From: Rhizobium rosettiformans
GTDB lineage: Bacteria > Pseudomonadota > Alphaproteobacteria > Rhizobiales > Rhizobiaceae
NCBI RefSeq assembly: GCF_016806065.1
Contig: NZ_CP032405.1
Coordinates: 3,748,001 to 3,812,000, forward strand
Length of the DNA: 64,000 nt
Reading direction: 5' to 3'
Below the pieces are notes generated by a model. That model searched no databases. It worked only from the letters and a program-made list of their open reading frames with translations, and was not told the origin of the DNA. Both the position numbers and the translations under genes were made by a program. Shown piece by piece: positions 41,644-50,985 of this stretch (position 1 is its first letter; the number at the start of each line of letters is the position of its first letter).

Positions 41644-43575
41644 GTGGTCCAAACCAGCCCGAAATCGCGAATCGCAAATGTCGTTAGCGCCGTCGGCGTC
41701 CTGCGCGAGCGCGAAATCGGCAGCTCTTGGATCATCCAATTTGCGATTCAGCTGATAAACACCGGGCTTATTGCCGCCGCCATCGTCTTCCTGAGCGAGA
41801 TTTTGGCGCGCGGCAGCATGGTCGATGTGGTTGACTACATGACTGCGTCGAACCGGCCGGGTCTGGTGGCAGTCGGCATCGTATTCCTGATACTCGCCTT
41901 TGCCGATGCGATCATCGGCAAGGCTTATCAGTCGACACTTCTCATCGCCCCGCTGGCAATCCTGCCCGCCTTTTTCTCCGGCCAGAAGCAGCTTTTCCTG
42001 TCGGATCCGCTCTTCCCCAGCGACCTTCTCTTTGGTCGCCAGATCCTGCAGCTCCTGCCGGCCATGGTCGCCGCAGAACCGATGAAGGCAGTCGCACTTG
42101 CAATTGGCGGCCTTGTTGCCGTTGCGGCCTTTTTCGCGCTCATCTGGAAGAGCCGGAAGGTCTTCCCGCGCCTCAATCTGACAGGCCGCGGAGTTCGGGT
42201 TGCTCTTGCGATTCCGCTGCTCGCCGGCTTCGCGTCGCTGATGGATCCGATGACCTACTCGGCCTTGCGTGATCGGCTGAAAATCGTGCCGATGATGTGG
42301 GACCAGAAGGAAAACTATCGCCACAACGGTTTCCTGCTCGCCTTCGCCTTCAACGTGCCGATGGCCAACGTCGCAGCACCCGACGGCTACAGCAAGGTCG
42401 CGATTACCGACATGCAGACCGATCTGCTGCCGGCCTCCTTCTTCTCCGGCCGTCAGGCGGATGTCATCGTCGTCATGAGCGAATCCCTCTGGGATCCGAC
42501 CCGCATGAGCAGCATCCGCTATTCGGCGGATCCGATGCCAACCATCAGGGCGAGCCAGTCCGGCCACGTCTTCTCGCCGGAATTCGGCGGCATGACCGCC
42601 AATGTCGAATTCGAGGCCCTGACCGGCTTTTCGAACGCCTTCCTGCCCTATGGCAGCATCCCCTATCAGCAGTATATCCGCCGCCCGGTCCCCTCGCTTG
42701 CGACCTTCTTTGAATCCAAGGGCTATGTGACGAAGGCTTTCCATCCCTTCCAGGGCTGGTTCTGGAACCGTAACAATGTCTACCAGTCGCTCGGTTTCCG
42801 GCAGTTTCATTCGGAAGAGACCATGCCGGCCATGGACAAACGGGGCATCTTTGCTTCCGACGACGCGCTCACCCGTTACATCATCAAGGAGGCCGACAAC
42901 ACGGACGAGCCCTTCTTCTTCTTCGCCGTCACGCTGCAGGGCCACGGCCCGTACGAGCGCAACCGCTATGTGAAGAATACCATCGGCGTGGATGCCCCCA
43001 CCCTGTCCGAGCGCAATGTCAGCGCGCTGGAGACCTATACACAGGGCGTGAAGGAAGCCGACGAGAGCCTCAAGGATCTGATGGACTGGGCCAAGAAGCG
43101 GCGCCGCGAAACGATCATTGTTCTCTTCGGCGACCATTTACCGCCACTCCACGAGGTCTATACCGAAAGTGGCTATATGGCGAATGTGGTTGCAACCCGC
43201 AAAGCCTCGGTCGAGACGATGAAGCGCGAGCATGAGACGCCGCTGGTCGTCTGGTCGTCCAAGCGCGGCGTCCAGAAGGATATCGGCTCGGTCAGCCCAT
43301 CGCAGTTGCCCTACTATATCGTCCACATGGCCGGTTATCGCCACCCCTATTACACCGGCATGCTCGGTCGTGTGGCAGAACGTTACGCCGTCATCGACCG
43401 CCATCAGCTCATCGGCCGCAACAACAAGGCCCAGGCTGACTGGGCGCTGTCCGGCCGGATCGATCCGCTCATCCGTGACTATCGCCTGCTTCAGCATGAC
43501 GTGATGTTCGGCGAAGGCTACGGAATGGAACGTTTCTTCCCGGAACAATCGGGTAGACTTCAGCCGAGCAGTTGA
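41644..43575 (+). CDS. LTA synthase-family phosphoglycerol transferase
   Basis: About 643 residues: four to five membrane helices in the first 210 residues, then a large periplasmic sulfatase-like domain (VIVVMSESLWDPTRMS holds the catalytic Ser/Thr region; FGGMTANVEFEALTGF; LFGDHLPPLHE is the metal-site end). Enzymes of this kind transfer phosphoglycerol from phosphatidylglycerol; in rhizobia relatives decorate cyclic beta-glucans, which is my best guess. The GTG at 41644 has GGAG six bases upstream and is preferred to the ATG at 41614, which lies within the 11-bp repeat array. Confidence 0.85.
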   Translation: MVQTSPKSRIANVVSAVGVLREREIGSSWIIQFAIQLINTGLIAAAIVFLSEILARGSMVDVVDYMTASNRPGLVAVGIVFLILAFADAIIGKAYQSTLLIAPLAILPAFFSGQKQLFLSDPLFPSDLLFGRQILQLLPAMVAAEPMKAVALAIGGLVAVAAFFALIWKSRKVFPRLNLTGRGVRVALAIPLLAGFASLMDPMTYSALRDRLKIVPMMWDQKENYRHNGFLLAFAFNVPMANVAAPDGYSKVAITDMQTDLLPASFFSGRQADVIVVMSESLWDPTRMSSIRYSADPMPTIRASQSGHVFSPEFGGMTANVEFEALTGFSNAFLPYGSIPYQQYIRRPVPSLATFFESKGYVTKAFHPFQGWFWNRNNVYQSLGFRQFHSEETMPAMDKRGIFASDDALTRYIIKEADNTDEPFFFFAVTLQGHGPYERNRYVKNTIGVDAPTLSERNVSALETYTQGVKEADESLKDLMDWAKKRRRETIIVLFGDHLPPLHEVYTESGYMANVVATRKASVETMKREHETPLVVWSSKRGVQKDIGSVSPSQLPYYIVHMAGYRHPYYTGMLGRVAERYAVIDRHQLIGRNNKAQADWALSGRIDPLIRDYRLLQHDVMFGEGYGMERFFPEQSGRLQPSS

Positions 43576-43622
43576 GCCGGCCGTTACTTGCGATCACAAT
43601 TATCCATAAAGAGATTTTGACC

Positions 43623-43644
43623 GGGCGCTGCTATTGCAGCGCCC
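43623..43644 (+). terminator. hairpin after the phosphoglycerol transferase gene
   Basis: An 8-bp stem GGGCGCTG / CAGCGCCC with a CTATTG loop, 48 bp after the stop. No T run follows at once, so termination is only probable. Confidence 0.4.
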
Positions 43645-43690
43645 CACAATTTCGGCCATAGACTTTTTTTGTTCGACAAATCAGAGTTCT

Positions 43691-43713
43691 TGACAGTATT
43701 GCGACCACTGTCA
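43691..43713 (+). promoter_or_regulatory. inverted repeat upstream of winged-helix gene (probable operator)
   Basis: TGACAGT-N9-ACTGTCA, a perfect 7-bp dyad, overlaps a good -35 element (TTGACA at 43690-43695) and ends 65 bp before the start codon. It suits autoregulation by the gene that follows. Confidence 0.45.
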
Positions 43714-43778
43714 TGGCCCGACTGCGTTTGCAGCCGGCCACTCTGTTGGCACTCAAAGTTTAGAGACGAGCCATTGCC

Positions 43779-44669
43779 ATGCCGTTTTTGACGCGCGCCG
43801 AAATATTTGCACATCCGCTTTACCCGGCCATCGAAAAACAGATTGCCCAGCACCTGATTGCGATCCACATGCGCACACCGCGCATGTCGCGCCTCAAGGC
43901 ATCCCATCGCAAGTGGTTGATGACACAGTCGGTCTTTGCGCTGGCACTGCGGCGTACGCCCGATGATCCGCTGTCGGGCCTGACGGCGACCCGCTTCGTC
44001 GAAACGGTCATGCGCCTCGGCGCAGCCAGCCGCAACACCGCAACCGGCTACCTCGCCGAGTTGGTCGCCTACAAGTTCCTGCGGGATGTTCCCGAAGTGC
44101 CCGACAAGCGCGTGCGCGTCCTCGAGCCCACAGAACTCAGCCTGAATGGGCTTCGAAGCTGGTTCAACGGCCACCTCGCCTGTCTCGATCGCCTCGATGG
44201 CGGCAACCGGGAAATGACCTCGCTTGCGGAAGAGCGGATCTTCGTGATCGCCCAGCCCATTGGCGCTGATCTTATGGTGGGCGATCCGATTTGGCGCGAT
44301 CCGCCAGATACGATCGGCCATTTCCTGTGGTCGGATCTCGGCGGAATCATTCTTCACGACATGATCGCGCGGCTTGATGACGTGAACCGGACGGCCGAGG
44401 CGCACTCCTGTGGCCCGGTCAGCCTCACGGACCTCAGCGAGACCTATCAGGTTTCGACCACCAACCTGAAACGCATGTTCAAAAAGGCCGAGACCGAGAA
44501 CCTGCTGCATTGGGAACAGCCGCGACGCCGGGGCGATCTGATGCTGAGCAGCCGATTTGTCGAGGACTATTTCGCTTGGCAGTCCGCCAAGTTCGCCGCC
44601 GTCGATCTCTCCTACGACAAAGCCTTGGCGGAATTGGGTATCAAGACCTCGAACGCAGCTGCAGCCTGA
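43779..44669 (+). CDS. unrecognised protein with C-terminal winged-helix region
   Basis: A 296-residue protein. I do not recognise the family. The first 100 residues are basic and helical (RMSRLKASHRKWLMTQS), and the segment around residues 215-265 (VSLTDLSETYQVSTTNLKRM, FKKAETENLLHWEQPRRRGD) has the shape of a winged helix-turn-helix with a basic wing. No membrane segment or signal peptide. A transcription regulator is the most likely role; the perfect palindrome upstream suggests it may control itself. Confidence 0.75.
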   Translation: MPFLTRAEIFAHPLYPAIEKQIAQHLIAIHMRTPRMSRLKASHRKWLMTQSVFALALRRTPDDPLSGLTATRFVETVMRLGAASRNTATGYLAELVAYKFLRDVPEVPDKRVRVLEPTELSLNGLRSWFNGHLACLDRLDGGNREMTSLAEERIFVIAQPIGADLMVGDPIWRDPPDTIGHFLWSDLGGIILHDMIARLDDVNRTAEAHSCGPVSLTDLSETYQVSTTNLKRMFKKAETENLLHWEQPRRRGDLMLSSRFVEDYFAWQSAKFAAVDLSYDKALAELGIKTSNAAAA

Positions 44670-44675
44670 CTAAGC

Positions 44676-45071
44676 TCAGTTGCGGCTCGCGGCATATTGC
44701 GGCAGTCCGTCATTGATCTCGTAGAAGTCGCCCTTGTCGGCGCAGAAGATGTGGTAGCCGCCTTCGAACCCCGTCGGGTTCGGGAAAAGGCCGGCCATGA
44801 GCGACATCCTGCCCTCTCCATTACCCTTCCAGTAGAGTGCCGAGCCGCACTGGCGGCAAAAAGCACGTTCAGCGTCCGCGCTTGCGCGAAAGGTCCCGAT
44901 GCTGTCGCGCCCCGTAATCTCGACATCGGAGATCGCGGCATCCGCCGTAGCATAATAGAGCCCGGTCTGCCGACGGCACTGCGAGCAGTGACAATAGCTG
45001 ACCGGACCGAGTTTTCCCCGAACCGTGATCGTCACCGCGCCGCACAGGCAGCGCCCCGTCTTGTCTTGCAT
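44676..45071 (-). CDS. GFA-family (CENP-V) zinc protein
   Basis: A 131-residue protein of the glutathione-dependent formaldehyde-activating family. Zinc ligands are visible as CLCG near the N terminus, CHCSQC, and CRQCGS. Despite the family name most members have no proven formaldehyde activity, so the role is open. Convergent with the winged-helix gene (6 bp apart), monocistronic. Confidence 0.88.
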   Translation of the reverse strand: MQDKTGRCLCGAVTITVRGKLGPVSYCHCSQCRRQTGLYYATADAAISDVEITGRDSIGTFRASADAERAFCRQCGSALYWKGNGEGRMSLMAGLFPNPTGFEGGYHIFCADKGDFYEINDGLPQYAASRN

Positions 45072-45092
45072 GATGTCACCTCCGAAACGCGA

Positions 45093-45123
45093 ACCGGGCG
45101 AGCTTCATGGAAGCCCGCCCGGT
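45093..45123 (-). terminator. hairpin after the DAHP synthase gene
   Basis: An 8-bp stem (45093-45100 with 45116-45123) with a long loop that can fold further, 30 bp after the stop codon. On the minus strand only GTTT follows, so termination is moderately likely. Confidence 0.45.
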
Positions 45124-45152
45124 CGTCAAACTCGGAAAGCTGAACCTATGTT

Positions 45153-46529
45153 TCAGCCGTTCGCAACCATCATCCGCTTTTCGTCGCGGCCGCTCTTCAT
45201 CCGCTCGGCAAGCAGGAAGGCAAGTTCCAGAGCCTGGTCGGCATTGAGACGCGGGTCGCAATGGGTGTGGTAGCGGTCGGCCAGATCGTTGCCGGTAACG
45301 GCACGCGCACCGCCGGTGCATTCGGTGACGTCCTTGCCGGTCATCTCGATGTGGATACCACCCGGATGCGAGCCTTCCGCACGGTGGATCTGGAAGAAGC
45401 TCTCGACTTCCGACAGGATCCGCTCGAAGGGACGGGTCTTGTAGTTGTTGAGCGTAATCGTGTTGCCATGCATGGGATCGCAGGACCACACGACCTTGCG
45501 CCCCTCGCGCTCGACGGCACGGATGAGGCGCGGCAGGTGCTCGGCAACCTTGTCGTGACCGAAGCGGCAGATCAGGGTCAGGCGACCGGCTTCGTTCTGC
45601 GGGTTCAGGATGTCGATCAGGTTCAGAAGATCGTCCGCCTGCAGCGACGGGCCGCACTTCAGGCCGATCGGGTTCTTGATGCCACGGCAGTATTCCAGGT
45701 GTGCATGATCGGCCTGGCGGGTACGGTCGCCGATCCAGATCATGTGGCCAGACGTGGCATACCAGTCGCCCGAGGTCGAATCGACGCGGGTGAGCGCTTC
45801 TTCATAGCCGAGAAGCAGGGCCTCGTGGCTGGTGAAGAAATCGGTCTCGCGCAGGCTCGGATTGTTTTCCGAGGTGATGCCGACAGCCTTCATGAAATCC
45901 ATGGTTTCGGAAATACGGTCGGCCAGCTTGCGGTAGCGCTCGGCCTGCGGGCTATCCTTGACGAAGCCCAGCATCCACTGATGCACGTTCTCGAGGTTGG
46001 CATAGCCACCCATGGCGAAAGCGCGCAGCAGGTTGAGCGTCGCCGCCGACTGGCGATAGGCCATCAGCTGGCGTTCCGGGCTCGGAATGCGCGCGTCCTC
46101 GGTGAATTCGATGCCGTTGATGATGTCGCCACGGTAGCTCGGCAGCTCGACGTCGCCAATCTTTTCCATGTCGGACGAGCGCGGCTTGGCAAACTGGCCG
46201 GCGATACGACCAACCTTGACCACCGGCAGCTGCGCGCCAAAGGTCAGGACAACGGCCATCTGCAGGAAGGCGCGGAAGAAGTCGCGGATATTGTCGGCGC
46301 CATGCTCGGCGAAGCTCTCGGCACAATCGCCGCCCTGCAGCAGGAATGCCTCACCCTCGGCGACCTGGGCAAGCGACTTCTTCAGGCGACGGGCTTCACC
46401 CGCAAAGACCAGCGGCGGATAGGTCGAGAGCTGCTGCTCGGCAGCCTTCAATGCATCGAGGTCCGGATAAGCCGGAACCTGCTTGATGGGCTTCTGTCTC
46501 CAGCTGCTCGGGGTCCAATTCTGCGCCAT
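45153..46529 (-). CDS. class II (plant-type) 3-deoxy-7-phosphoheptulonate synthase
   Basis: A 458-residue class II DAHP synthase, the first step of the shikimate pathway (phosphoenolpyruvate plus erythrose 4-phosphate). Family stretches: [61 protein letters not shown] and [15 protein letters not shown]. The frame is open to 46565, but the ATG at 46529 ([10 protein letters not shown]) has AGGTGA upstream. No other aromatic gene is adjacent. Confidence 0.95.
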   Translation of the reverse strand: MAQNWTPSSWRQKPIKQVPAYPDLDALKAAEQQLSTYPPLVFAGEARRLKKSLAQVAEGEAFLLQGGDCAESFAEHGADNIRDFFRAFLQMAVVLTFGAQLPVVKVGRIAGQFAKPRSSDMEKIGDVELPSYRGDIINGIEFTEDARIPSPERQLMAYRQSAATLNLLRAFAMGGYANLENVHQWMLGFVKDSPQAERYRKLADRISETMDFMKAVGITSENNPSLRETDFFTSHEALLLGYEEALTRVDSTSGDWYATSGHMIWIGDRTRQADHAHLEYCRGIKNPIGLKCGPSLQADDLLNLIDILNPQNEAGRLTLICRFGHDKVAEHLPRLIRAVEREGRKVVWSCDPMHGNTITLNNYKTRPFERILSEVESFFQIHRAEGSHPGGIHIEMTGKDVTECTGGARAVTGNDLADRYHTHCDPRLNADQALELAFLLAERMKSGRDEKRMMVANG

Positions 46530-46723
46530 GGTCTTCACCTGTCTGAAACTAACTGCGGCAACCATCCCGGCCGCATCGGATGGGGGCTTATAAACGGTTA
46601 ATCACCGCTTGCAAAGCCGTAGATTAGGGACTTTCGAAGGGTGGGACGCCGGGAGCGGGCACCGTCCACATGGGCGAAAAGTGACCTCACCCGAACGAAC
46701 CTCGCGCGGTGCTTGATATGACA

Positions 46724-46739
46724 TGAACGTAAACGTAAG
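46724..46739 (+). promoter_or_regulatory. MerR/LiuR-like half-palindrome upstream of hydrolase gene
   Basis: The minus strand reads CTTACGTTTACGTTCA, close to the LiuR-type dyad TTACGT-TT-ACGTAA. It lies 34-49 bp before the start of the alpha/beta hydrolase gene. Confidence 0.3.
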
Positions 46740-46772
46740 ATCGGAGTTGGCATCCGGAGCGGGAGGTTCGGC

Positions 46773-47630
46773 ATGACGCAACACGTGATGGAAAAATTCG
46801 AGATCCAGTTCGAAACGACGGATCATTTTGCCCTGCACGGCACATTGATGCGCGGCAGCGGTGATGGGCCGCTGGCCCTGATTTCGTCGGCAGCCGCGGT
46901 CCCCCGCGGTTTCTATGCCCGCTTTGCCGAGCATCTCGTGACCCAGCACGGTTTCAGAGCGGCACTCATTTACGACTATCGCGGGGTCGCCGGCTCACAG
47001 GCTCCGCGCCACTGGAAACGTCCGTTGCTGATGCGCGACTGGGCGCATTTCGACATGCCCGCCGCCCTGCATCGGCTTGAATTGGAAGCGCCAGATCACC
47101 CGCTTGTCGGCATCGGCCAATCCTTCGGCGGACAGGTGCTCGCCCTTGGCGGACGCTCGAAGCGCTTCTCCCGCTATCTGATGGTGGCGACAATGACGGG
47201 CTACTGGGGCAATACCAAGCCGCGCTTTCGCGTCTTCAGCCAGATGAACCTCGTCGGCGTCCCCCTGGCAACGCTGCTCGGCAAGGTCCCCGGGCGGATC
47301 GGCCTCGGCCAGACCCTGCCGGGCACCATCTTCAGGGAATGGGCACGCTGGGGCAGACATCCCGAATATTTCTTCGCCGACCCGACGATGGATGCCGCCC
47401 GCCGCTTTGCGGAGGTTGAGACTCCGATCCTGGCGATCGGACTGACGGACGACCCCTGGGGCACGCCGAAAGCGCAGCAGGCGCTGCTCAAATACTACAA
47501 CCGTGCTCCGACGGAGATCCGCTGGATTTCGCCGGAGGACGCTGGCGGCCGCGTCGGACACCTTGGCTTCTTCCGATCAGCCTTCAAAGACACATTGTGG
47601 CAACCTGCGATCGACTGGTTGAAACGCTAG
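46773..47630 (+). CDS. alpha/beta hydrolase
   Basis: A 285-residue alpha/beta hydrolase. The nucleophile elbow is GQSFGG, the oxyanion region follows LALISSAAAVPRGFY, and the last part has DDPWGTP (acid) and GHLGFF (His). The substrate is unknown. The ATG at 46773 is preceded by GGGAGG. A LiuR-like motif just upstream would suggest a lipid or branched-chain link, but this is weak. Not part of an operon. Confidence 0.87.
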   Translation: MTQHVMEKFEIQFETTDHFALHGTLMRGSGDGPLALISSAAAVPRGFYARFAEHLVTQHGFRAALIYDYRGVAGSQAPRHWKRPLLMRDWAHFDMPAALHRLELEAPDHPLVGIGQSFGGQVLALGGRSKRFSRYLMVATMTGYWGNTKPRFRVFSQMNLVGVPLATLLGKVPGRIGLGQTLPGTIFREWARWGRHPEYFFADPTMDAARRFAEVETPILAIGLTDDPWGTPKAQQALLKYYNRAPTEIRWISPEDAGGRVGHLGFFRSAFKDTLWQPAIDWLKR

Positions 47631-47883
47631 ACAACTGCTGCACTGCACCAACGTTACCCACATGATTCACAGGGGCAATCCTGTCGCCGCATCAGCATTT
47701 CCTTGCAAAGCAAATCATTGATGCCAGCATGTAATGTCTGAAGGCACTGTGAGTTAAGCAGTCGTTCATGGATCCGGTCCAAGGCAAGCTTCACGCAAGC
47801 CTCGACCTCTACCCCGGCCTCCGGGGGCGTAGCGTGGTGTTCGGGAAGTTTCGACTTCCCGCGTTGATCATGAGGATCGTGTG
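47631..47883. other. 253-bp region between hydrolase and small ORF, with UUCG hairpin
   Basis: No gene seen. A perfect 8-bp stem CGGGAAGT / ACTTCCCG closed by a TTCG tetraloop lies at 47842-47861, 22 bp before the small ORF. No T run follows, so it is more likely a leader structure than a terminator. Confidence 0.5.
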
Positions 47884-48012
47884 ATGGCGTATGATTGGAC
47901 TGGCGTACAAACCCGAAAGACCCGCAGGCTCCGGATTGTCCTGCTCTCTCTACTGACCCTGGCCGCATTGTCGGCACCCGTCTTGGGCCTGGACCTCATC
48001 TCGAAATTCTGA
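47884..48012 (+). CDS. 42-residue putative membrane peptide
   Basis: The frame encodes 42 residues: a basic start (MAYDWTGVQTRKTRRLR), then one hydrophobic helix at about 17-36, and a short end. GAGG lies eight bases before the ATG, a UUCG hairpin precedes it and an 8-bp hairpin follows the stop. This is too short for standard gene finders but has the look of a real small membrane protein. Function unknown. The overlapping minus-strand frame shows no such signals. Confidence 0.5.
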   Translation: MAYDWTGVQTRKTRRLRIVLLSLLTLAALSAPVLGLDLISKF

Positions 48013-48020
48013 GTGCCGCA

Positions 48021-48043
48021 GGCGGGCCTTGTCGAGGCCCGCC
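48021..48043. terminator. hairpin between small ORF and gor
   Basis: An 8-bp stem GGCGGGCC / GGCCCGCC (48021-48028 with 48036-48043) between the convergent small ORF and gor. No T run on either side. Confidence 0.45.
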
Positions 48044-48075
48044 CTGCCTCGTTCATCGTCGGAAGAAGCGACGGA

Positions 48076-49464
48076 TCAGACCCGTTCGCCGTTCCTGATC
48101 CGATAGCTCGGCGCATACATCGTCACAAGTTCTTCCGCCGCCGTCGGATGAACGGCCATGGTCCGGTCGAAGTCGTCCTTGGTGCAGCCAGCCTTCAGCG
48201 TGATGCCGAGCAACTGGGCCATCTCGCCGGCGTCGTGTCCGAGTATGTGCGCGCCGACCACCTTGCGATCCGCCGCATTGACGATCAGCTTCATGATCAT
48301 CTTTTCCGCCCGGCCCGACAGCGTCGCCTTCATCGGGCGGAATTGCGCACGATAGACCTCGATCTCCTCGAACTTCTTGGCGGCGGCTTCTTCGGACAAT
48401 CCAACCGTGCCAATTTCCGGCTGCGAAAAGACAGCTGTGGCAATCAGGTCATGGTCCGGAGACGTCGGGTTGTTCTTGTACTCCGTCTCGATGAAACACA
48501 TCGCTTCGTGGATGGCGACGGGGGTCAGTTGGACACGATCGGTGACGTCGCCAAGCGCGAAGATGCTCGGCACATTGGTGCGCGAATAGCTGTCGACCAC
48601 GATCGCACCGCGCTCGTTGGTCTCCACACCCGCAGCTTCGAGCCCAAGGCCCGTCGTGTTCGGATCGCGGCCGAGCGCCAGCATCACCTGCTCCACGACA
48701 AGCCGACCATTGTTGATCGTCTCGACCTCAAGATTGCCGGCCGCCGACTTCGTCACCTTCTGAATGTGGTCCTGGCACACAATACGGATACCCTTGGCGA
48801 CCATCGCCTCGTGCAAGCCGCGCCGCATGTCCAGGTCAAAGCGGCTGAGGATCTCCGCCCCGCGATAGATCAGCGTCGTCTCGACGCCGAGCCCATGGAA
48901 GATGTTGGCAAACTCCACCGCGATATAGCCGCCCCCGGCAATCAGGATCGAACGCGGCAGCGCCTCCAGATGGAACGCCTCGTTGGAGGAAATGCAGAGC
49001 TCGTGGCCGGGAAGTGCGGCATGGGGATTGGCGGCACCGCCAACCGCCACGACAATGCGCTCGGCCGTGACTTCCTTGCCGGACTTCACCAGGCGGACAC
49101 CATGTGGCCCGGTCAGCTCGGCACGCGTCTCCAGGATCTCGACGCCTGCAGTCTCCAGCCCCTTGCGGTAAAGGCCTTCGAGGCGCGCAATCTCCCTATC
49201 CTTGGCAGCAATCAGCGACGGCCAGTCGAACCGGCTTTCTCCGACGGTCCAGCCATAACCGGCGGCATCTTCGAAATGTTCATGGAACTGCGACGCATAG
49301 ACGAACAGCTTCTTCGGCACGCATCCCCTGATGACGCAGGTGCCGCCAAAGCGATATTCTTCGGCGATGGCAACCTTCTTCCCGAGGGAGGCCGCGACCC
49401 GCGCACTGCGCACCCCGCCGGAGCCACCACCGATGACGAAGAGGTCATAGTCGAATTGGCTCAT
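48076..49464 (-). CDS. gor: glutathione-disulfide reductase
   Basis: A 462-residue flavoprotein disulfide reductase that regenerates glutathione with NADPH. FAD site GGGSGGVRSAR, redox-active disulfide GGTCVIRGCVPKK, NADPH site IAGGGYIAVEFA and C-terminal base HPTAAEE. The frame is open to 49530; the ATG at 49464 (MSQFDYDLFVIGGG) has AGGAGA upstream. The promoter lies between it and the terminator of the next gene upstream. Confidence 0.95.
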   Translation of the reverse strand: MSQFDYDLFVIGGGSGGVRSARVAASLGKKVAIAEEYRFGGTCVIRGCVPKKLFVYASQFHEHFEDAAGYGWTVGESRFDWPSLIAAKDREIARLEGLYRKGLETAGVEILETRAELTGPHGVRLVKSGKEVTAERIVVAVGGAANPHAALPGHELCISSNEAFHLEALPRSILIAGGGYIAVEFANIFHGLGVETTLIYRGAEILSRFDLDMRRGLHEAMVAKGIRIVCQDHIQKVTKSAAGNLEVETINNGRLVVEQVMLALGRDPNTTGLGLEAAGVETNERGAIVVDSYSRTNVPSIFALGDVTDRVQLTPVAIHEAMCFIETEYKNNPTSPDHDLIATAVFSQPEIGTVGLSEEAAAKKFEEIEVYRAQFRPMKATLSGRAEKMIMKLIVNAADRKVVGAHILGHDAGEMAQLLGITLKAGCTKDDFDRTMAVHPTAAEELVTMYAPSYRIRNGERV

Positions 49465-49527
49465 GGGGAGATCTCCTGCCCGTTCGGGCTCTGCTTGCAA
49501 CTGCGCCTGATATAGGAGGCGGGAGCA

Positions 49528-49562
49528 CAAAAAGAAAAGCCCGGGTCTTTGCCCGGGCTTAA
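49528..49562 (-). terminator. intrinsic terminator of the rpiA-DUF2059 operon
   Basis: A 9-bp stem (49537-49545 with 49552-49560) followed on the minus strand by TTCTTTTT, just after the DUF2059 stop and before gor. Confidence 0.88.
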
Positions 49563-49580
49563 AAACCGACGTTGGTCGAC

Positions 49581-50120
49581 TTAGGGCTGCGCTGCTTCGG
49601 GCGCAGGCTGTTCCGCCTGAACCTCTGCAAGCAGCGACTCGTTCGCCTGCTGCTCCAGATCGCGTGCGATCCCGGCGGTCCAGATATCCGCGGCCTTCAG
49701 CAGTTCGCGGGTGGCGATCGGACCGTCCTTGAGGAGCTTCTTACCGGTTTCGCTGCCGTAAAAAGCAGTGATCTCGTTCAATTCTGCGGCGGTGAAGGCC
49801 TTGGCGTAGACGACCGCGGCTTCACGCTCCAGATCGGCGCGACGCGCGGCAAGCTTCAGGGCTTCTTCTTCAACCTTCGCCGAAATGACGTCCTGCAGGT
49901 TCGGATAGGCCTGAATGAGCTGAGCAGTCAGGCGGTCGACGATGTTCGGCAGGATGGCGTCGAAGCGATTGGTGACGCCGAGCGCGCTGATCGCCTCGCG
50001 AGCAGCCTGCAGATGCTCTGCCGGCACATCCTGCGCCTTGGCGGAGACTGCACCCAGCATGACGCTGCCGGCAATCACGGCGATCGAGGCGAAGCGGCCC
50101 ATACGCGTAAAGCTGATCAT
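49581..50120 (-). CDS. DUF2059 exported protein
   Basis: A 179-residue protein with a signal peptide (FASIAVIAGSVMLGAVSAKA) and a DUF2059 domain (VVYAKAFTAAELNEITAFYG, SETGKKLLKD). It sits 17 bp downstream of rpiA, so the two are probably co-transcribed. The domain is widespread in periplasmic proteins but its role is not known. The Pro/Ala-rich tail is dispensable-looking. The start could be the internal Met7. Confidence 0.85.
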   Translation of the reverse strand: MISFTRMGRFASIAVIAGSVMLGAVSAKAQDVPAEHLQAAREAISALGVTNRFDAILPNIVDRLTAQLIQAYPNLQDVISAKVEEEALKLAARRADLEREAAVVYAKAFTAAELNEITAFYGSETGKKLLKDGPIATRELLKAADIWTAGIARDLEQQANESLLAEVQAEQPAPEAAQP

Positions 50121-50137
50121 GAAATTCTATGCTCCTG

Positions 50138-50839
50138 TTAGTTCTTCGGCTCCATCACACGCGCACCTGCCGGTCCGGCGATGATCGCGAGCGATGCCAA
50201 GTTTATGAAGAGGCCGTGTTCCACCACGCCGGGGATTTGATTGAGCCGGCTTGCCAGTGCGTCTGCATCAGGAATGCGGCCAAAAGATGCGTCGAGAATG
50301 AGGTGTCCGCCATCGGTCATGAACAGGCTCTCGTCCGACCGGGTCCTCAGCTTCATCGATCCGGAAAGCCCCAGTTCGGATGCGAGCCGCTCGATCGCCA
50401 GGCGCGTGGAAGCCTGGCCGAACGTGTTGATCTCGATCGGCAGCGGGAACGCGCCGAGCGTCTCGACGAGCTTGGTTTCGTCGGCAATCACGATCATGCG
50501 CGTTGAGGCCGCAGCGACGATCTTCTCGCGCAGCAGCGCACCGCCGCCACCCTTGACCAGACGGAACTGCGGATCGATCTCGTCCGCGCCGTCGATGGTC
50601 AGATCGAGTTCCGGCAGCTCATCGAGTGACTTCAGGGGAACACCGAGTTCGAGGCAGAGCCGCGCCGTGCGCTCGGAGGTGGGTACGCCCTGCACCTTCA
50701 GTCCACCGGCGACCCTCTCGGCCAGCAGGCGAACGAATTCCTCTGCCGTCGAGCCGGTTCCGATCCCGAGGCGCATGCCGTCTTCAACATGCTCCAGCGC
50801 CGCAGCTGCGGCCTTGATCTTCATTTCGCGGGCGTCCAT
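50138..50839 (-). CDS. rpiA: ribose-5-phosphate isomerase A
   Basis: A 233-residue RpiA, which interconverts ribose 5-phosphate and ribulose 5-phosphate. Motifs: [25 protein letters not shown] and [12 protein letters not shown], with all catalytic positions in place. The ATG at 50839 has GGGAG about ten bases upstream; an internal ATG at 50824 is possible. Divergent from gph. Confidence 0.96.
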   Translation of the reverse strand: MDAREMKIKAAAAALEHVEDGMRLGIGTGSTAEEFVRLLAERVAGGLKVQGVPTSERTARLCLELGVPLKSLDELPELDLTIDGADEIDPQFRLVKGGGGALLREKIVAAASTRMIVIADETKLVETLGAFPLPIEINTFGQASTRLAIERLASELGLSGSMKLRTRSDESLFMTDGGHLILDASFGRIPDADALASRLNQIPGVVEHGLFINLASLAIIAGPAGARVMEPKN

Positions 50840-50985
50840 GCGCCGAAAGCTCCCGTCCGTTTCGTTGGAAGCTGTTTACACGCCTCCTCGACCGAGCGGA
50901 AGCCCTGCATCGCCATGCGACATTGCGTTTTCAAAGGATTTCCCATAACCCGACGACACCTTGGAACTGCCTCGGGAGAACCGGC

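Noticed and set aside
41599..43137. 512-codon minus-strand frame opposite the phosphoglycerol transferase gene
   Set aside because: Antisense to a gene with clear sulfatase-like motifs; composition is that of a shadow frame.
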